64,000 nt of DNA from an uncultured Alphaproteobacteria bacterium (GCA_902530745.1 CACABO010000002.1:62001-126000), one strand, 5' to 3'; shown: positions 1 to 10,070, counted from the stretch's first letter. Notes: generated by a model from the letters alone, not told the origin. Numbers and translations are program-made.

Positions 1-1
1 A

Positions 2-922
2 ATAATTTCCAATGAAAGCTTTTCAGGGTTAGAATATAACAAAAAACTACTTTTTGAGGGAGATATTGTCAGCGGTCTTGTTCCTCTCAGGGAGGAAGTT
101 ATAAATTTATTCTCAGAAATTACTGCATCGATTGATTTCGTTGACGATGAGGACTTTAATTTTAGTCAAATAAAAAGAAAAATAAGGAAATTTTTCACTA
201 ATTGTAATAATTTATTACATAAAAATAGAACAAATATAGAACAGAAAAATATTTGCAAGATTATGTTAGTAGGCCCAGTAAATGTTGGTAAATCAACTCT
301 ATTTAATAAAATAATTGATAAAGATAGAGCAATAGTCACAAACATTAAGGGCACTACTAGGGATATTCTCTCAAACGAATTTATAATAAGTAGTAATCGC
401 TTTGAAATCTTCGATACCGCAGGTCAAAGATCTAAACAAGGTAAAATAGAAAAATATGGCTATAAAAAAGCTCAAAAAATATCGAGAGAAATAGACCACT
501 TTTTTGTTTTAATCGATCAAAATACTAAAAAATCAGATATATCAACAATTATTAAGGATTTTATGATACATTCGAATTACAGTTTAATTGAGACAAAATC
601 AGATATCTATAAATATAAAACAGAAAATATCAAAATAAATCATAGTTTAGAGAGGGATAAAATATATCAGAAATTAAAATTATCTTCGATTCATCAAAAA
701 TATGTAAAAAATAAGCATAAAATGATCGATCTTAATTTAGAAGAAATCGACTTTTTGGCAAGAATTTTAGAATATGAACCTGATATTGTTAAGGAAAAGG
801 ATATTTTGATCATAGCTCAGCTAATGAGAAATATATTAGATGATTTTTCATTCGAATTTGGTTATATTAATAACGAAGATATTTATGATAGAGTTTTTAG
901 CAAATTTTGCATAGGAAAGTAG
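2..922 (+). CDS. mnmE: MnmE tRNA modification GTPase, 5' end missing
   Basis: The frame is open from the left edge, so the N-terminal folate-binding part lies outside the window. What remains is the end of the helical domain (SGLVPLREEV, then ITASIDF) and the G domain. Visible motifs are GPVNVGKST (P-loop), GTTRD (G2), DTAG (G3) and TKSD in place of the usual NKxD (G4). The protein ends FCIGK, the conserved C-terminus whose cysteine is needed for catalysis. With MnmG it makes the carboxymethylaminomethyl modification of wobble uridine 34 in tRNA. The G3 surroundings (GQRSKQGKIEKYG) differ from the usual family sequence but keep the core residues. The gene leads the operon mnmG-rsmG-parA-parB; mnmG begins one base after its stop. 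Confidence 0.95.
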   Translation: MISNESFSGLEYNKKLLFEGDIVSGLVPLREEVINLFSEITASIDFVDDEDFNFSQIKRKIRKFFTNCNNLLHKNRTNIEQKNICKIMLVGPVNVGKSTLFNKIIDKDRAIVTNIKGTTRDILSNEFIISSNRFEIFDTAGQRSKQGKIEKYGYKKAQKISREIDHFFVLIDQNTKKSDISTIIKDFMIHSNYSLIETKSDIYKYKTENIKINHSLERDKIYQKLKLSSIHQKYVKNKHKMIDLNLEEIDFLARILEYEPDIVKEKDILIIAQLMRNILDDFSFEFGYINNEDIYDRVFSKFCIGK

Positions 923-923
923 A

Positions 924-2780
924 TTGTTTCACGTGGAACATTATGATGTTGTAGTTATAGGTGCTGGTCATGCTGGAGTAGAAGCAGCTAATATTTCTGA
1001 GAAATATGGGCTTAAAACTGCACTTATAACTAAAAATTACTCAGATTTGGGCAAATTATCATGCAATCCTAGTGTTGGAGGGGTTGGTAAGACACACATA
1101 GCTAGTGAAGTTGATATTTTAGGGGGTATAATTTGTAAAATTGGTGACAAATCAGCTATACATTACAGGGTATTAAATCTTTCTAAAGGGCCCGCAGTGT
1201 GGGGCGTAAGAGCTCAAATTGATAGAGATTTATACTCTCAAAATATGAAAAAATATATTAAATCTTCTAAAATTGATCTTATTGAAGATGAAGCTACTAA
1301 TATATTAGAAAAAAATAATAAAATTATAGGCGTTGAGCTATCTAATATTGGAAAAATAAAATCAAAGGCGGTTATTCTTACTACAGGGACCTTTCTTAAT
1401 GGAAAGATTTATTTTGGTAATGAGTCGCAAGAGGCAGGGAGAATAGGAAATAGCTCTTCAAAAGTCCTTGCAAAGTTTATTAATAAGAATTTTAAAACAA
1501 TGAGGCTGAAAACAGGAACACCTCCCAGAATATATGCTAAATCTATTAATTATGATGTTTTAGAACCTCAGACATCTGAAAATAATGGTATATTTTTATC
1601 ATATTTCACAAAACAAAATACGAACAAAAAAATTAATTGTTTCATCACCAAAACTAATAATAAGACCCATAAAATAATCAGAGATAATCTTAACAAGTCA
1701 GCGATGTACTCAGGTATAATTAAATCCCAAGGTGTAAGGTACTGTCCTTCAATTGAAGATAAAATAACAAAATTTGGAGATAGAAACGGTCACAATATTT
1801 TTTTAGAACCAGAAGGTTTAAACTCTGATCTTGTTTATCCAAACGGTATATCAAATTCTTTAGATAAAAAAATCCAACTAAAATTTTTAAGGTCAATAAA
1901 AGGCCTAGAAGAATGCGAGGTAGATCAATTTGGATACGCAGTAGAATATGATTCTGTTGACCCAAGAGAATTAAAAAATAATTTTGAAACAAAAAAAATA
2001 GAAAACTTTTATTTAGCAGGTCAAATAAATGGAACTACAGGTTATGAAGAAGCAGCAGGGCAGGGTATCTATGCTGCTATTCATGCTGCAATAAAAATAA
2101 AAAAAATAAAATTTAGTAAAAAAGTTTTTGAAAGAGATAATAGTTACATTGGTGTTCTAGTCGATGACCTAACAAAACTAGGAGTCACAGAGCCATATCG
2201 TATGTTTACATCAAGAGCTGAAAATAGATTGAAACTTAGAACTGATAACTCGTACGAAAGATTTTCAGATGTTATAAATACAAAAATATTTGATAATTTA
2301 GAATATAATCTAATTACAAAAAATATTAAAAATGAAAAAAGCATATTGAAAAAATTGAGTTTATTAAAATATACACCAAATGATCTGATGAAAAAAAATA
2401 TCAAAGTCAAAAAAGATGGAAAAATTAGAAATGGTTTTGAAGTACTAAAATTTTTAGAACCAACAGTTAATACTTTTAAAAAATTTTACAAATTAAATAT
2501 AAATCAGAAACTGCTTACTAAAATTTACTTTGACTCAAAGTATGAAGTTTTTTATGACAGAGAAAGAAAATCGTTTCAACAGCTACATAAAAATAAAAAT
2601 ATGAATTTGAGCAATGTTAACTTTAATAAAATCCCCTCTTTATCTAAAGAAATTCTTGAAAAATTAAATAAATACAAACCTACAAACTTGTATGATGCTG
2701 GAAAAATATCTGGGGTCACACCTAGTGCACTTTTTCAAATAATAAAACATAGAAAAACTAAAGGAAGCAAAGTTGCTTGA
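924..2780 (+). CDS. mnmG: MnmG/GidA, tRNA uridine 5-carboxymethylaminomethyl modification FAD enzyme
   Basis: A 618-residue protein of near-normal length. The FAD-binding GAGHAG motif is at residues 13-18, followed by RLKTGTPPR, the cysteine-containing RYCPSIEDK and a late NGTTGYEEAAGQG segment, all MnmG signatures. FTSRAENRLKLR matches the family's tRNA-binding region. It is the partner of the upstream MnmE in wobble-uridine modification. Translation starts at TTG 924, one base after the mnmE stop; no better start exists, and the next residues FHVEH are encoded by a parS-like palindrome. The 3' end overlaps rsmG by 8 bases. Confidence 0.97.
   Translation: MFHVEHYDVVVIGAGHAGVEAANISEKYGLKTALITKNYSDLGKLSCNPSVGGVGKTHIASEVDILGGIICKIGDKSAIHYRVLNLSKGPAVWGVRAQIDRDLYSQNMKKYIKSSKIDLIEDEATNILEKNNKIIGVELSNIGKIKSKAVILTTGTFLNGKIYFGNESQEAGRIGNSSSKVLAKFINKNFKTMRLKTGTPPRIYAKSINYDVLEPQTSENNGIFLSYFTKQNTNKKINCFITKTNNKTHKIIRDNLNKSAMYSGIIKSQGVRYCPSIEDKITKFGDRNGHNIFLEPEGLNSDLVYPNGISNSLDKKIQLKFLRSIKGLEECEVDQFGYAVEYDSVDPRELKNNFETKKIENFYLAGQINGTTGYEEAAGQGIYAAIHAAIKIKKIKFSKKVFERDNSYIGVLVDDLTKLGVTEPYRMFTSRAENRLKLRTDNSYERFSDVINTKIFDNLEYNLITKNIKNEKSILKKLSLLKYTPNDLMKKNIKVKKDGKIRNGFEVLKFLEPTVNTFKKFYKLNINQKLLTKIYFDSKYEVFYDRERKSFQQLHKNKNMNLSNVNFNKIPSLSKEILEKLNKYKPTNLYDAGKISGVTPSALFQIIKHRKTKGSKVA
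925..940. promoter_or_regulatory. parS-like centromere site inside mnmG
   Basis: The 16 bases are TGTTTCACGTGGAACA. The reverse complement, TGTTCCACGTGAAACA, is the well-known consensus bound by chromosomal ParB. It sits over codons 2-6 of mnmG, in the same operon as parA and parB. ParB would nucleate here for chromosome segregation. Only one copy was noticed in the window. Confidence 0.85.
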
Positions 2781-3378
2781 TAAAAAATTAGTGCAATTCT
2801 GTAATGATAATTTTAAAAAGAGTAATTACATCTTACAAAAATTAGACGAATATAAAAAAATATTAATCGAAGAAAATAAAAAAATTAATTTAATTGGGAA
2901 AAGCACAATTGAAAATTTTGATCAAAGACATTTTTTAGATTGTATTCAAGTCATCAAGCATTTACCTCATGTTGAAAAAGCGCATATGGATATCGGAACA
3001 GGCGCTGGACTTCCAGGAATTATCCTCGCGATTATAGGATACAAAAACCTTCATTTAGTTGAAAGATCTGTAAAAAAGTCAATTTTTTTAGAGAATTGTA
3101 AATCACGACTTGGTCTTGACTATAAAGTTCATAACAACTCAATTGCTGATTTATCAGATATGAATATTGATTATATAACTGCCAGGGCTTTTGCTCCAGT
3201 TGAAAAAATAATATCAATTACGAAAAAAATTATAAATAAGCATACAAAATTTATTTTATTAAAAGGCAAATCATATCTGTCTGAGTTACAATTTATAAAT
3301 AAAAAAAAATATTTTTGGGAATTACACCCGAGTATAACATCGAACGAGTCAAGGATAGTTATAGTTGGTTTGAAATGA
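2773..3378 (+). CDS. rsmG: RsmG/GidB, 16S rRNA m7G527 methyltransferase
   Basis: A 201-residue SAM-dependent methyltransferase that methylates G527 of 16S rRNA. The SAM-binding loop DIGTGAGLPG is clear, preceded by LIGKSTIENFDQRHFLDC, typical of the GidB N-terminal helical part. ARAFAPVEK and LLKGKSY match later conserved blocks. The TTG start overlaps the end of mnmG by 8 bases, and the stop overlaps the parA start as ATGA, consistent with translational coupling. Confidence 0.95.
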   Translation: MLDKKLVQFCNDNFKKSNYILQKLDEYKKILIEENKKINLIGKSTIENFDQRHFLDCIQVIKHLPHVEKAHMDIGTGAGLPGIILAIIGYKNLHLVERSVKKSIFLENCKSRLGLDYKVHNNSIADLSDMNIDYITARAFAPVEKIISITKKIINKHTKFILLKGKSYLSELQFINKKKYFWELHPSITSNESRIVIVGLK

Positions 3379-4139
3379 TAGTTACAATAGCTAATCAGAA
3401 AGGTGGCGTTGGAAAAACAACCACAGTAGTAAATCTTGCAACAGCACTGGCATCAATAGACAAAAAAGTATTAGTCTTAGATATGGACCCACAATACAAT
3501 TCATCAATGTCATTCAATGCTTATAATCCTAAATTTTCAATTTATAGGGTGTTTAGTAATGAAGTTGATGTAAATACAGCAATAAAAAAATCACAAATAC
3601 CTAATTTAGATATTATTTCATCATGTGAAGATTTGGCTGCTGCAGAGTATGAATTAGCAGATGATGAAAATAGAAATTTTCTCTTAAAAAACCATATTAG
3701 CAATATAAAAAGAAATTATGATTATGTATTTATTGACACACCGCCTACATTAGGATTGTTAACAATTAGCTCATTAACTGCTAGTGATGAAATATTAATC
3801 CCAGTTCAATGTGAGTTTTTTGCTTTAGAGGGGCTCTCAAAATTAATTAAAACTATTGATGCTATTAAAAGTAATTTAAACACTAATTTAAAATTGAATG
3901 GTATAATTTTAACAATGTATGATAAAAGAAACTCCTTATCATCACTCATTGAAAGTGAGGCAAGAGAATATTTTGAAACTAATGTCTATAAATTTAATGT
4001 ACCTAGAAACGTAACATTGTCAGAAGCTCCCAGTCATGGTTTGCCTGCAATAATCTATGATTTAAAATGTAGTGGCTCGCAAGCTTATATTGCATTAGCC
4101 AAAGAATTTTTAGAAAGGAGCACCTCCCAAAGTGGTTAA
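3375..4139 (+). CDS. parA: ParA chromosome-partitioning ATPase
   Basis: A 254-residue ParA/Soj ATPase that works with ParB and parS to segregate replicated origins. I start it at ATG 3375, which overlaps the rsmG stop by 4 bases and puts the deviant Walker A motif KGGVGKTT at residues 9-16, the usual place; a longer open frame from 3315 would add 20 atypical residues. DMDPQYNSS and the Walker B segment YVFIDTPPTLG follow. The usual DPQGN reads DPQYN here. The 3' end overlaps parB by 8 bases. Confidence 0.95.
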   Translation: MIVTIANQKGGVGKTTTVVNLATALASIDKKVLVLDMDPQYNSSMSFNAYNPKFSIYRVFSNEVDVNTAIKKSQIPNLDIISSCEDLAAAEYELADDENRNFLLKNHISNIKRNYDYVFIDTPPTLGLLTISSLTASDEILIPVQCEFFALEGLSKLIKTIDAIKSNLNTNLKLNGIILTMYDKRNSLSSLIESEAREYFETNVYKFNVPRNVTLSEAPSHGLPAIIYDLKCSGSQAYIALAKEFLERSTSQSG

Positions 4140-4962
4140 TAAAAAATTAGGTAAAGGCCTCTCATCATTGTTAGGAAATAGAAATACTATTACGCAACAA
4201 AAAGACACTGAGAACAATGGTTTACTTTTGGTCCCAATAGAAAAAATATTTAGAGATGAAACCCAGCCAAGAAAAGAATTTGATAAGGACAAGATTGATG
4301 AATTAGCCCAGTCAATAAAAAAAAATGGTCTAATTCAGCCAATAATTCTTGTTAAAAGAAATGATAACAATTTTATGATTGTAGCAGGAGAGAGAAGATG
4401 GAGAGCTGCTCAAATTGCTAATCTTAAGACACTACCATCTCTCTTGATTCCTGATGATTTAGACAAAGATGAAATATCACTGATTGAAAATATACAAAGA
4501 GAAAATTTGAAAATTTCAGAAGAGGCGAATGCATATCAGAGATTAATTAATAAAAATAATTATACACACGAAAATTTAGCAAATATTGTCGGAAAAAGTA
4601 GATCACACGTAACAAATTTACTACGTTTATTAACCCTAGATAAATATTTCTTAAGTCTTTTAAATAACGGAAATATATCAATGGGACATGCAAGAGCATT
4701 GATCGGTAAGACCCCTGGAGACTTTGATGAAAAAACACTGAGTCAGATTGCAAAAGGCAAACTTTCTGTTAGAGATCTTGAAAAAAACAAAAAAATAAAG
4801 TTATCAAAAGAGCCTAATTTATTACATGAAGAAAAAAATCTAAGTGACACAATAGGATTTAAGACAAAAATTACATACAGTTCAAAAGGGAAAGGAAATA
4901 TAAAAATTTTTTATGAAAATTTAGAGCAATATAATTTTTTAATTAATAAATTAAAAAATTAA
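4132..4962 (+). CDS. parB: ParB chromosome-partitioning CTPase/DNA-binding protein
   Basis: A 276-residue ParB. The N-terminus has LGKGLSSLLG, the short segment known to contact ParA. The CTP-binding fold shows QPRKEF, LIQPIIL and GERRWRAAQIA. The helix-turn-helix that reads parS is at LANIVGKSRSHVTNLLRLL. A C-terminal dimerisation part ends INKLKN. The GTG start lies within the last codons of parA. The 3' end overlaps the convergent gene at 4943 by 20 bases. Confidence 0.96.
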   Translation: MVNKKLGKGLSSLLGNRNTITQQKDTENNGLLLVPIEKIFRDETQPRKEFDKDKIDELAQSIKKNGLIQPIILVKRNDNNFMIVAGERRWRAAQIANLKTLPSLLIPDDLDKDEISLIENIQRENLKISEEANAYQRLINKNNYTHENLANIVGKSRSHVTNLLRLLTLDKYFLSLLNNGNISMGHARALIGKTPGDFDEKTLSQIAKGKLSVRDLEKNKKIKLSKEPNLLHEEKNLSDTIGFKTKITYSSKGKGNIKIFYENLEQYNFLINKLKN

Positions 4963-5569
4963 ATTTTTTATACTTTACTTCTTTTTTTAGGTTTTCGTAT
5001 ATTGTTTTCAAATTGCTACCATTCCTTTTTAAGTTAAATAATTCTTTTCTAATATCTAATATAGAATTATTTTTTTCACTTATAGATCTGTCTGCAACAT
5101 AACCATCACTATTAATTAAATATTTTGATATCTCTGAAAATGCTAAGTGAGGACTAGACACACAAAATTCTTTTATATTTAAATTACTAATTTCAAGTTC
5201 ATCTTTGATGTAATAATTTATATCTTTAGTATAATTGTAACCATTTAAAGCCAAAACATTTTTTTCAAATTTTTTATACACCTTATAATCTGAAAATATA
5301 ATTGCTTTATCTTTTATTTTCATAATTTTTTCAATATTTTTTAAATTATTTGAGTAGAATAAATTAATTTTTTTTTCTAAAAATAAATCGTCTGTTTCAA
5401 TATTTTCTAAGCTTTGTTCTTTAACAATTCTAATTTTAAACTTATCACAATAATAACAAATTAAATTATCATAAAATGCACCAATATGATCTGATACCTG
5501 ATTAATGATCATTTTATTCTCTTTCTCATCAGATAAAAAATTCTTTATCTCTAAAATGTTATTCATCAC
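4943..5569 (-). CDS. Uncharacterised protein in the usual holA position (possible divergent DNA polymerase III delta subunit)
   Basis: A 208-residue protein with no motif I can name with certainty. Its place is informative: in many alphaproteobacteria the order is leuS-lptE-holA facing parB, and this gene fills the holA slot, overlapping the lptE-like gene upstream by 11 bases. The middle (residues about 60-130, LFLEKKINLFYS to IIFSDYKVYKKFEK) faintly resembles the HolA core, but HolA is normally about 330-350 residues, so this would be strongly shortened. That it is a gene is well supported by overlap and coding character; the HolA identity is a position-based guess. Confidence 0.6.
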   Translation of the reverse strand: MMNNILEIKNFLSDEKENKMIINQVSDHIGAFYDNLICYYCDKFKIRIVKEQSLENIETDDLFLEKKINLFYSNNLKNIEKIMKIKDKAIIFSDYKVYKKFEKNVLALNGYNYTKDINYYIKDELEISNLNIKEFCVSSPHLAFSEISKYLINSDGYVADRSISEKNNSILDIRKELFNLKRNGSNLKTIYENLKKEVKYKKFNFLIY

Positions 5570-6089
5570 GAACAGTCCTAAATTTATTTCTCAATATATC
5601 CCTATTTGAACAGCTATTTTTTTCTTGATCTAAATTATTGATGAAATTTACGACAAGGTTCTCAGTATTTTCAGCTTTTATCTCATCATATGCAATATTG
5701 TTACTTATGTATTTACTACTATCTGCAAGTATCTGAAATTGAGACACATGCTTATTAAATTTATAAATATTACAATCATTAACTTTATCAACAATTTCAA
5801 TTATTAAATTGCTTTGCACATTTCTTCTATCAGAAGTGTTGTCTATGTTTGTTATGTAGACTTCAGAGGAGTGACTTATAGAAGATTTAATTTCAAAGCG
5901 AGAGTTTTCGTCATACAAATTAAAACTTTTTAGATAATTTTTTAAATAATTTTTTAAGACAAGACCGTCATATTCACCAGTAATATAGCCTAATGAATAT
6001 TTCATTTCATAATTTTTATTCTCACTATTAGTGCAAGAAATAAAAATAAAACTAACTAATGATAATATTAATAATTTTATCTTGAACAT
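5559..6089 (-). CDS. lptE: LptE-like LPS-assembly lipoprotein
   Basis: A 176-residue protein with a lipoprotein signal (hydrophobic stretch then FISC, cysteine near residue 19). It lies between leuS and the holA-position gene, where LptE is normally found in alphaproteobacteria; LptE plugs the LptD barrel that inserts LPS in the outer membrane. The mature part ([38 protein letters not shown]) is compatible with the short, poorly conserved LptE/RlpB family. The start lies within the leuS 3' end (38-base overlap). The call rests more on context and lipobox than on sequence. Confidence 0.7.
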   Translation of the reverse strand: MFKIKLLILSLVSFIFISCTNSENKNYEMKYSLGYITGEYDGLVLKNYLKNYLKSFNLYDENSRFEIKSSISHSSEVYITNIDNTSDRRNVQSNLIIEIVDKVNDCNIYKFNKHVSQFQILADSSKYISNNIAYDEIKAENTENLVVNFINNLDQEKNSCSNRDILRNKFRTVRDE

Positions 6090-8418
6090 TTATTACCTTT
6101 ATAACTTTTTTTTCTGTAATCTTATTTTTTATTTTATCTAGTTTGTAGATAGTATCTAGAATAACATCTTTATCGTAGCCTTTTTTAGTCTGAATTGTAG
6201 TTGCAAACCTTCCGTTTATTTGAACAGGTAGATTAATTTGATCTTCAATTAATAACTCAGCTCTGACGGTTGGCCATTTACTAAATTTTGAAGAATTGAA
6301 TAAATTTTTATTAAGGGATAATGATAATTTAGGGAGTATGGGAAAGATACATATAATTATCTTATGACTCAATTTGCTATCAGAAAGATAGACTTTCTCT
6401 CTCTCTAAATAATTAAAAAGTGTGTATATGTCTGCCACACACTTATTAAGTGAAAAATTTAATATATTTTTTTCTAAATCATTTACAAACTTCTCTACTT
6501 TTTTTTCTGTATCATTTTTTAAAGGGGTTATTTTTTGAGAAAAATATCTTTCAATTCTATGAATTAAATTTTTAGAACTTTGAATACCCTCATCTGTCCA
6601 TTCTAGTTCTCTATCAGGAGGGGAGTCAGATATCATAAAAATTCTAGTAGCATCGATACCGTAGTTATCTAATATTTCGTCAGGTTCAATAACATTTTTT
6701 TTTGATTTTGACATTTTTTCAGCTGGGCCCTCTTCTACGCGCTCAAAGGATTTTTCTCTATATAGATCACCGTCTCTTGATATGACATCTTTTGGCATTA
6801 CCCATTCATTTTTTTTTGTTTTATATGTTTTGTGCGTAATCATCCCCTGAGTGAATAATTGTTTGAATGGCTCGTCTACTTTCAATTTGTATATGTCTCT
6901 TAGTGCCTTCATAAAAAACCTAGAATACAAAAGATGCAGTATTGCATGTTCAATCCCACCAATATATTTATCTACTGGAAGAGATTCATTTATTTGATTA
7001 ACGTCAAACGGTCTGTCTAATTTATTATTTAGAAACCTCATATAATACCAAGATGAGTCAACAAAAGTATCTAGTGTATCTGTTTCTCTTAGTGCAGGTT
7101 TATTGGTCAAAGGGCAAATTACTTTTCTCCATTTATCCAAATTTAAAAGTGCGTTGCCTTTTCCCTCTAAATTAACATCATATGGTAATAATACAGGCAG
7201 TTCATTCTTCTCAAGCACCCGAAATGATCCATCTTCATAATAGATTGCAGGTATTGGACATCCCCAATATCTCTGTCTTGATACACCCCAATCTCTTATT
7301 TTATAATTCGTCTTTTCATTTCCTATTCCAACTTTTTTTAAATGAAAAATTATTTTTTTTATTGCATCATTTTTATTAAGGCCATCAAGAATTGGTGAAT
7401 TAACTAAAAACCCATCTTCTGTGAATGGAAGCTGATCATCATCGCAGTCTATAACCTTAATTATCGGTAAAGAGTATTTTTTCGCAAATTCATAATCTCT
7501 CTCATCGTGTGCTGGACAACCAAAAATCGCCCCTTCCCCATAAGTATCTAGGACAAAATTAGCAACATAGACAGGTATTTTTTTGTCAAGCATAGGATGA
7601 TCACAGCTAATTTTAATCTTGTAACCTAATTTCTCTTTATCATCATCAATTTCATTAAAATCTTTCTTTATCTTATCTATCTCCAACTTAGAAAGACTTT
7701 TTTTAACAATTGGATGATTTATTGAAACAGCTATGAATGTCGCTCCATAAATTGTATCAGGTCTTGTGGTAAATATATTCAAAAACTCATTTTGATTAGA
7801 AATTTTAAACTTTATCTCTGCCCCTAAAGATTTTCCTATCCAGTTTTTTTGCATAATTTTTACCTTTTCTGGCCATAAGTCTAGTTTGTCAAGATCATTT
7901 AAAAGCTCCTCGGCATAATTAGTTATTTTAAAAAACCATTGTGATAAATTTTTCTTTTCAACTTGAGCCCCAGTTCTCCACCCCTTTCCATCGATAACCT
8001 GTTCATTTGCAAGGACTGTTTGATCCACAGGGTCCCAATTAACTACAGCATCCTTTTTGTAAGCCAAGCCAGCTTTGTAAAGATCAATAAATAACTCCTG
8101 TTGATGTCGATAATAATCTTCATTGCACGTTGCTAATTCCCTATCCCAATCCAAGTCTAATTCAAGTTTTTGTAATTGAGATTTCATATTTTTTATATTT
8201 GATAATGTCCAGTCTTGAGGATGTGTTTTAAATTGAATTGCTGCGTTTTCTGCAGGGAGCCCAAAAGCATCCCAACCCATAGGATGTATAACTTCATCCC
8301 CTTTCAATTTATGATACCTTGCGCATATATCCCCAATTACATAATTACGAACATGGCCCATATGTATATTTCCTGAGGGGTAAGGAAACATCTCTAATAT
8401 GTAGTTTTTATTTGGCAC
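6052..8418 (-). CDS. leuS: Leucyl-tRNA synthetase with short N-terminus
   Basis: A 788-residue class I synthetase that charges tRNA-Leu. The HIGH-type motif reads HMGH at residues 19-22, the editing domain has [12 protein letters not shown], and KMSKS is near residue 570; the C-terminal LPVQINGRF segment is present. The start is GTG at 8418 with an in-frame stop just upstream, between this codon and the DUF3576 gene. LeuS normally has about 30-35 residues (including a WQ/W helix) before the [11 protein letters not shown] segment; these are absent. Confidence 0.95.
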   Translation of the reverse strand: MPNKNYILEMFPYPSGNIHMGHVRNYVIGDICARYHKLKGDEVIHPMGWDAFGLPAENAAIQFKTHPQDWTLSNIKNMKSQLQKLELDLDWDRELATCNEDYYRHQQELFIDLYKAGLAYKKDAVVNWDPVDQTVLANEQVIDGKGWRTGAQVEKKNLSQWFFKITNYAEELLNDLDKLDLWPEKVKIMQKNWIGKSLGAEIKFKISNQNEFLNIFTTRPDTIYGATFIAVSINHPIVKKSLSKLEIDKIKKDFNEIDDDKEKLGYKIKISCDHPMLDKKIPVYVANFVLDTYGEGAIFGCPAHDERDYEFAKKYSLPIIKVIDCDDDQLPFTEDGFLVNSPILDGLNKNDAIKKIIFHLKKVGIGNEKTNYKIRDWGVSRQRYWGCPIPAIYYEDGSFRVLEKNELPVLLPYDVNLEGKGNALLNLDKWRKVICPLTNKPALRETDTLDTFVDSSWYYMRFLNNKLDRPFDVNQINESLPVDKYIGGIEHAILHLLYSRFFMKALRDIYKLKVDEPFKQLFTQGMITHKTYKTKKNEWVMPKDVISRDGDLYREKSFERVEEGPAEKMSKSKKNVIEPDEILDNYGIDATRIFMISDSPPDRELEWTDEGIQSSKNLIHRIERYFSQKITPLKNDTEKKVEKFVNDLEKNILNFSLNKCVADIYTLFNYLEREKVYLSDSKLSHKIIICIFPILPKLSLSLNKNLFNSSKFSKWPTVRAELLIEDQINLPVQINGRFATTIQTKKGYDKDVILDTIYKLDKIKNKITEKKVIKVINVQDKIINIIIS

Positions 8419-8425
8419 TAGAAAA

Positions 8426-9019
8426 TTAATTTAATGCCGATGAGGAATATTGTTGTGAAGCTTCTAATATTTTTAGAGTTAACATTTTTTGTTCGTCTAA
8501 ATATGTTTTGCCATCTGAGCTCCAAATTTCTTGGATTTTATTTTCACAGATAAAGTTTGATTTTACTCCAGTGCTTACATACTCTGCAGACACTATCTGA
8601 ATTTTAATCATACATCTTTTGTTAGAAGAATTTTTTTCATATATCCATTCAGTTTGAATATAGCCACCTGTTGCATCAGCAATTTTTAAATTGTATGCAG
8701 ATGTTACATCTATAGAACCTTGCCACAAGTAAGGGTTTACAGAGTTATTAGCAAAACCTGTACCACTTCCAACGCCACTATTAACTTTTTCTAGGAAATC
8801 TGTAATACTAAAGGGCTCCATATTTGCATCTTTGGCTCGTTTTGACATTTCTTTTCTTTTACAGGTAGTGTATTCCAATTCATTTAACTCTCTATGAGGG
8901 TTGTCACAATAACCCCACAATTTATCAAGTTTTTTTAGTTCCTGCTCTCTAGTGCCCTGACAAGATGAGATTAAGAGTGAAAAAATTGAAGCAAATATAA
9001 ATAACTTAATTTTTCGCAT
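8426..9019 (-). CDS. DUF3576-family lipoprotein
   Basis: A 197-residue predicted lipoprotein: hydrophobic signal then LISSC, cysteine at residue 20. The mature region holds [32 protein letters not shown], quoted here only as its start and end blocks VNPYLW and GGYIQTEW, which match the DUF3576 family found upstream of leuS in alphaproteobacteria. The function of the family is not known; an envelope role is likely from the lipid anchor. It ends 7 bases before the leuS GTG and probably leads the operon leuS-lptE-(holA). Confidence 0.85.
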   Translation of the reverse strand: MRKIKLFIFASIFSLLISSCQGTREQELKKLDKLWGYCDNPHRELNELEYTTCKRKEMSKRAKDANMEPFSITDFLEKVNSGVGSGTGFANNSVNPYLWQGSIDVTSAYNLKIADATGGYIQTEWIYEKNSSNKRCMIKIQIVSAEYVSTGVKSNFICENKIQEIWSSDGKTYLDEQKMLTLKILEASQQYSSSALN

Positions 9020-9070
9020 ATTAATGCATTTATTTATAACGATTTTTTGAGATTAAGTTAAGTGTTATTG

Positions 9071-9102
9071 AAAAAACAAGGGGAAAAATTCCCCTTGTTT
9101 TA
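9071..9102 (-). terminator. Rho-independent terminator of the porin gene
   Basis: Read on the minus strand, a stem AAAACAAGGGGAA pairs with TTCCCCTTGTTTT across a 3-base loop and runs into a T tract. It lies 20 bases after the porin stop and isolates the porin from the DUF3576-leuS operon. Confidence 0.9.
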
Positions 9103-9119
9103 TAAATCAATTTAGCTGA

Positions 9120-10070
9120 TTAGAACGCGATTGAAGTTCCAATTGCCATTGTTGAGTTTGATGTTGAAGATGTATCTGTACCTGTATCACCAGCAACAGT
9201 TCTCATTTCAGCAAAAATAGACATTCCACCACCCATTGGGTATGAAACAGCTACGTCTGTCTGGTTTCCTGATTTGCTGTCAACATCTGCTGATGAGTAA
9301 CCGATAGTTACTGAAGCAGCGTCAAGTGACATTGCATATTTTAAACCAAATTGGTTACCATCTTTTGCACCAGTTGATGTTTCATAACCAGCAGTAAGTG
9401 TTCCACCCATTGCTGCGTATGTTACTGCAATACCAGTTTCAGTATCATCAATGCCTGTATCTGTGTGTGTTGCATAACCGACAGTTACACCAAGATCACC
9501 CATTGTAGTTGAAACTTTAAGACCAGTACCTGTATCTGTAGCACCATCTATGTCACCAGCGTTCGTACCTGTTGTATGAACTTCTGATGAAGCGTCTGCT
9601 ACATAGTAAACACCAACTGTAGCACCACCAAATGAAGTTGTTACAGAAACACCAGTACCTTCATCGTCTGTGATACCAACAGTTTTTGACATACCGTTGT
9701 TGTTAATTATTGCAATACTTCCAACAGCTCCACCAACGTCACCAACGCCATCAGGAAGACCAACGTCATTACCAAGAGTAATTGATGTACCGCCTGTTGC
9801 AAATGTGATGTTTTGGAAACCACTAATAGCTTTTGCAGGAGAAGTAGTATCAGAAGCACTTAAAGTAATACCAGCACCTGTAGAAACAGTCATACCTGAG
9901 TCTGTAGTTGTTGATAAACCAAATGATACTGAACCACCATGTGCTGAGTTATTATTTGAGTCAGCAGATTGATAAGCGATTACACTTGAACCACTTACTG
10001 AAATGTCCGCTTGAGCAGTGGTAAAAATACCAGCTGTAAGAGCAGACACTAATAATGATAGTTTTTTCAT
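9120..10070 (-). CDS. Outer-membrane porin
   Basis: A 316-residue beta-barrel porin. I place the start at ATG 10070, which has AAAGGACA about 8 bases upstream and gives the signal peptide MKKLSLLVSALTAGIFTTAQA; a longer frame from 10094 adds 8 residues before this. The mature protein alternates short hydrophobic strands with Thr/Gly/Asp-rich turns and ends in phenylalanine (GTSIAF), the usual outer-membrane insertion signal. It resembles the general porins of marine alphaproteobacteria. Monocistronic: its own terminator follows, and an upstream terminator separates it from the sulfotransferase gene. A perfect palindrome ACAATATATTGT lies at 10091-10102 in the leader. Base composition is richer in G+C than the neighbours, as expected for a highly expressed gene. 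Confidence 0.9.
   Translation of the reverse strand: MKKLSLLVSALTAGIFTTAQADISVSGSSVIAYQSADSNNNSAHGGSVSFGLSTTTDSGMTVSTGAGITLSASDTTSPAKAISGFQNITFATGGTSITLGNDVGLPDGVGDVGGAVGSIAIINNNGMSKTVGITDDEGTGVSVTTSFGGATVGVYYVADASSEVHTTGTNAGDIDGATDTGTGLKVSTTMGDLGVTVGYATHTDTGIDDTETGIAVTYAAMGGTLTAGYETSTGAKDGNQFGLKYAMSLDAASVTIGYSSADVDSKSGNQTDVAVSYPMGGGMSIFAEMRTVAGDTGTDTSSTSNSTMAIGTSIAF

Noticed and set aside
4132..4292. Antisense frame of 60 codons over the parA/parB junction
   Set aside because: It covers strongly conserved ParB codons on the opposite strand and has no support of its own.
8419..8520. Frameshift hiding the LeuS N-terminus in another frame
   Set aside because: The other frames upstream contain early stops and no W-Q/W helix; the region is coding for the DUF3576 C-terminus.
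9670..9972. 100-codon frame antisense to the porin
   Set aside because: Shadow of the porin's codon bias; the porin has a signal peptide, terminator and C-terminal Phe, whereas this frame has no domain or start signal.
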